Shown here piece by piece: positions 5,891-6,180 of a stretch of 6,180 bases of DNA. The position numbers were made by a program, and so were the translations under genes. Below the pieces are notes generated by a model. That model searched no databases and was not told where the DNA came from. It saw only the letters and a list, made by a program, of their open reading frames with translations. How positions within the stretch are numbered: the stretch's first letter is position 1; each line of letters starts with the position of its first letter. Source of the DNA: Desulfuromonas sp. (GTDB taxonomy: Bacteria > Desulfobacterota > Desulfuromonadia > Desulfuromonadales > Trichloromonadaceae); contig JAQYWA010000130.1 in the NCBI GenBank assembly GCA_030145265.1, forward strand, positions 1 through 6,180, read 5' to 3'.

Positions 5891-6180
5891 AAGCCTCGAT
5901 GCCTGTGATCTTCAGGCGGGTGATCGGTTGACGATGTCCATAGGCCTTGCGATAGGTCTTGCGCCGCTTGGAATGGAAGACCAGGATTTTCTTGTCCTTG
6001 CCTTGCTCAACAATCAGGGCTTTCACCATCGCTCCGGGCAATAGAGGTGTTCCGATTTTAACCTCTTCTCCGCCGACCATGAGGACCTCGCTCAGCTCGA
6101 TGGTTGTGCCCACCTCGCCTTCGATTTTCTCGACCTTTAGCAGGTCTCCTTCGGAAACTTTGTACTGTTTTCCTCCGGTC
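5889..6180 (-). CDS. rplU: 50S ribosomal protein bL21 (5' end beyond window)
   Basis: Ninety-six C-terminal residues are visible. The reading frame stays open to the right edge, where it reads [20 protein letters not shown], the conserved bL21 N-terminal region. By comparison with family members (MYAVI-type start) only about six codons are missing. The GTG at 6113, which could be mistaken for a start, is internal. The C-terminal half holds the hallmark [21 protein letters not shown] followed by [10 protein letters not shown]. bL21 binds 23S rRNA in the large subunit. As in nearly all bacteria it is directly followed by rpmA, sharing a transcript. Its promoter and SD lie outside the window. 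Confidence 0.98.
   Translation of the reverse strand, partial: TGGKQYKVSEGDLLKVEKIEGEVGTTIELSEVLMVGGEEVKIGTPLLPGAMVKALIVEQGKDKKILVFHSKRRKTYRKAYGHRQPITRLKITGIEA

Noticed and set aside
5889..6113. rplU starting at the GTG at 6113
   Set aside because: The frame stays open upstream to the window edge and encodes the conserved TGGKQYKV region of bL21, so this GTG is an internal valine codon.

Overview
This GC-rich 6.2 kb window carries a compact block of nine housekeeping genes, all on the minus strand. Read in the direction of transcription (right to left) the order is rplU (cut by the window edge), rpmA, obgE, proB, proA, nadD, rsfS, rlmH, then a DksA/TraR-type zinc-finger gene cut by the left edge. 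From general knowledge, this order with a DksA-like gene after rlmH points to the Desulfuromonadales/Geobacterales (Geobacter, Desulfuromonas or Pelobacter relatives). That assignment is inference from synteny and protein style; no marker in the window proves it.

Layout: positions 5889-6180 and 5619-5876 encode ribosomal proteins bL21 and bL27, linked by a 12-nt gap in which the rpmA Shine-Dalgarno (SD) overlaps the rplU stop. A strong intrinsic terminator (5550-5587) follows, so obgE (4476-5516) is probably transcribed by read-through or from a promoter I could not identify. A good sigma-70-like promoter (TTGACA, 18 nt, TAAGAT) overlaps the obgE stop and would drive proB (3249-4394) and proA (1931-3187), the first two steps of proline synthesis. 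Between proA and nadD (1201-1857, or to 1902) lies a 65-bp palindromic heptamer repeat. rsfS (815-1195, TTG start), rlmH (342-818, GTG start, 4-nt overlap) and the DksA-like gene (1-314) follow with tight spacing, as in one operon.

Functional theme: ribosome building and control (bL21, bL27, the Obg GTPase, RsfS, RlmH), joined to proline synthesis, NAD synthesis and a probable (p)ppGpp-linked RNA polymerase regulator. These link translation capacity to growth state.

I see no phage, CRISPR, transposase, defence or toxin genes, and no undescribed multi-gene system. The most unusual element is the heptamer palindrome before nadD. It leaves the conserved nadD start without an SD, while giving an upstream in-frame ATG a good one. 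This could add 15 repeat-encoded residues to NadD and place its start in a hairpin loop.
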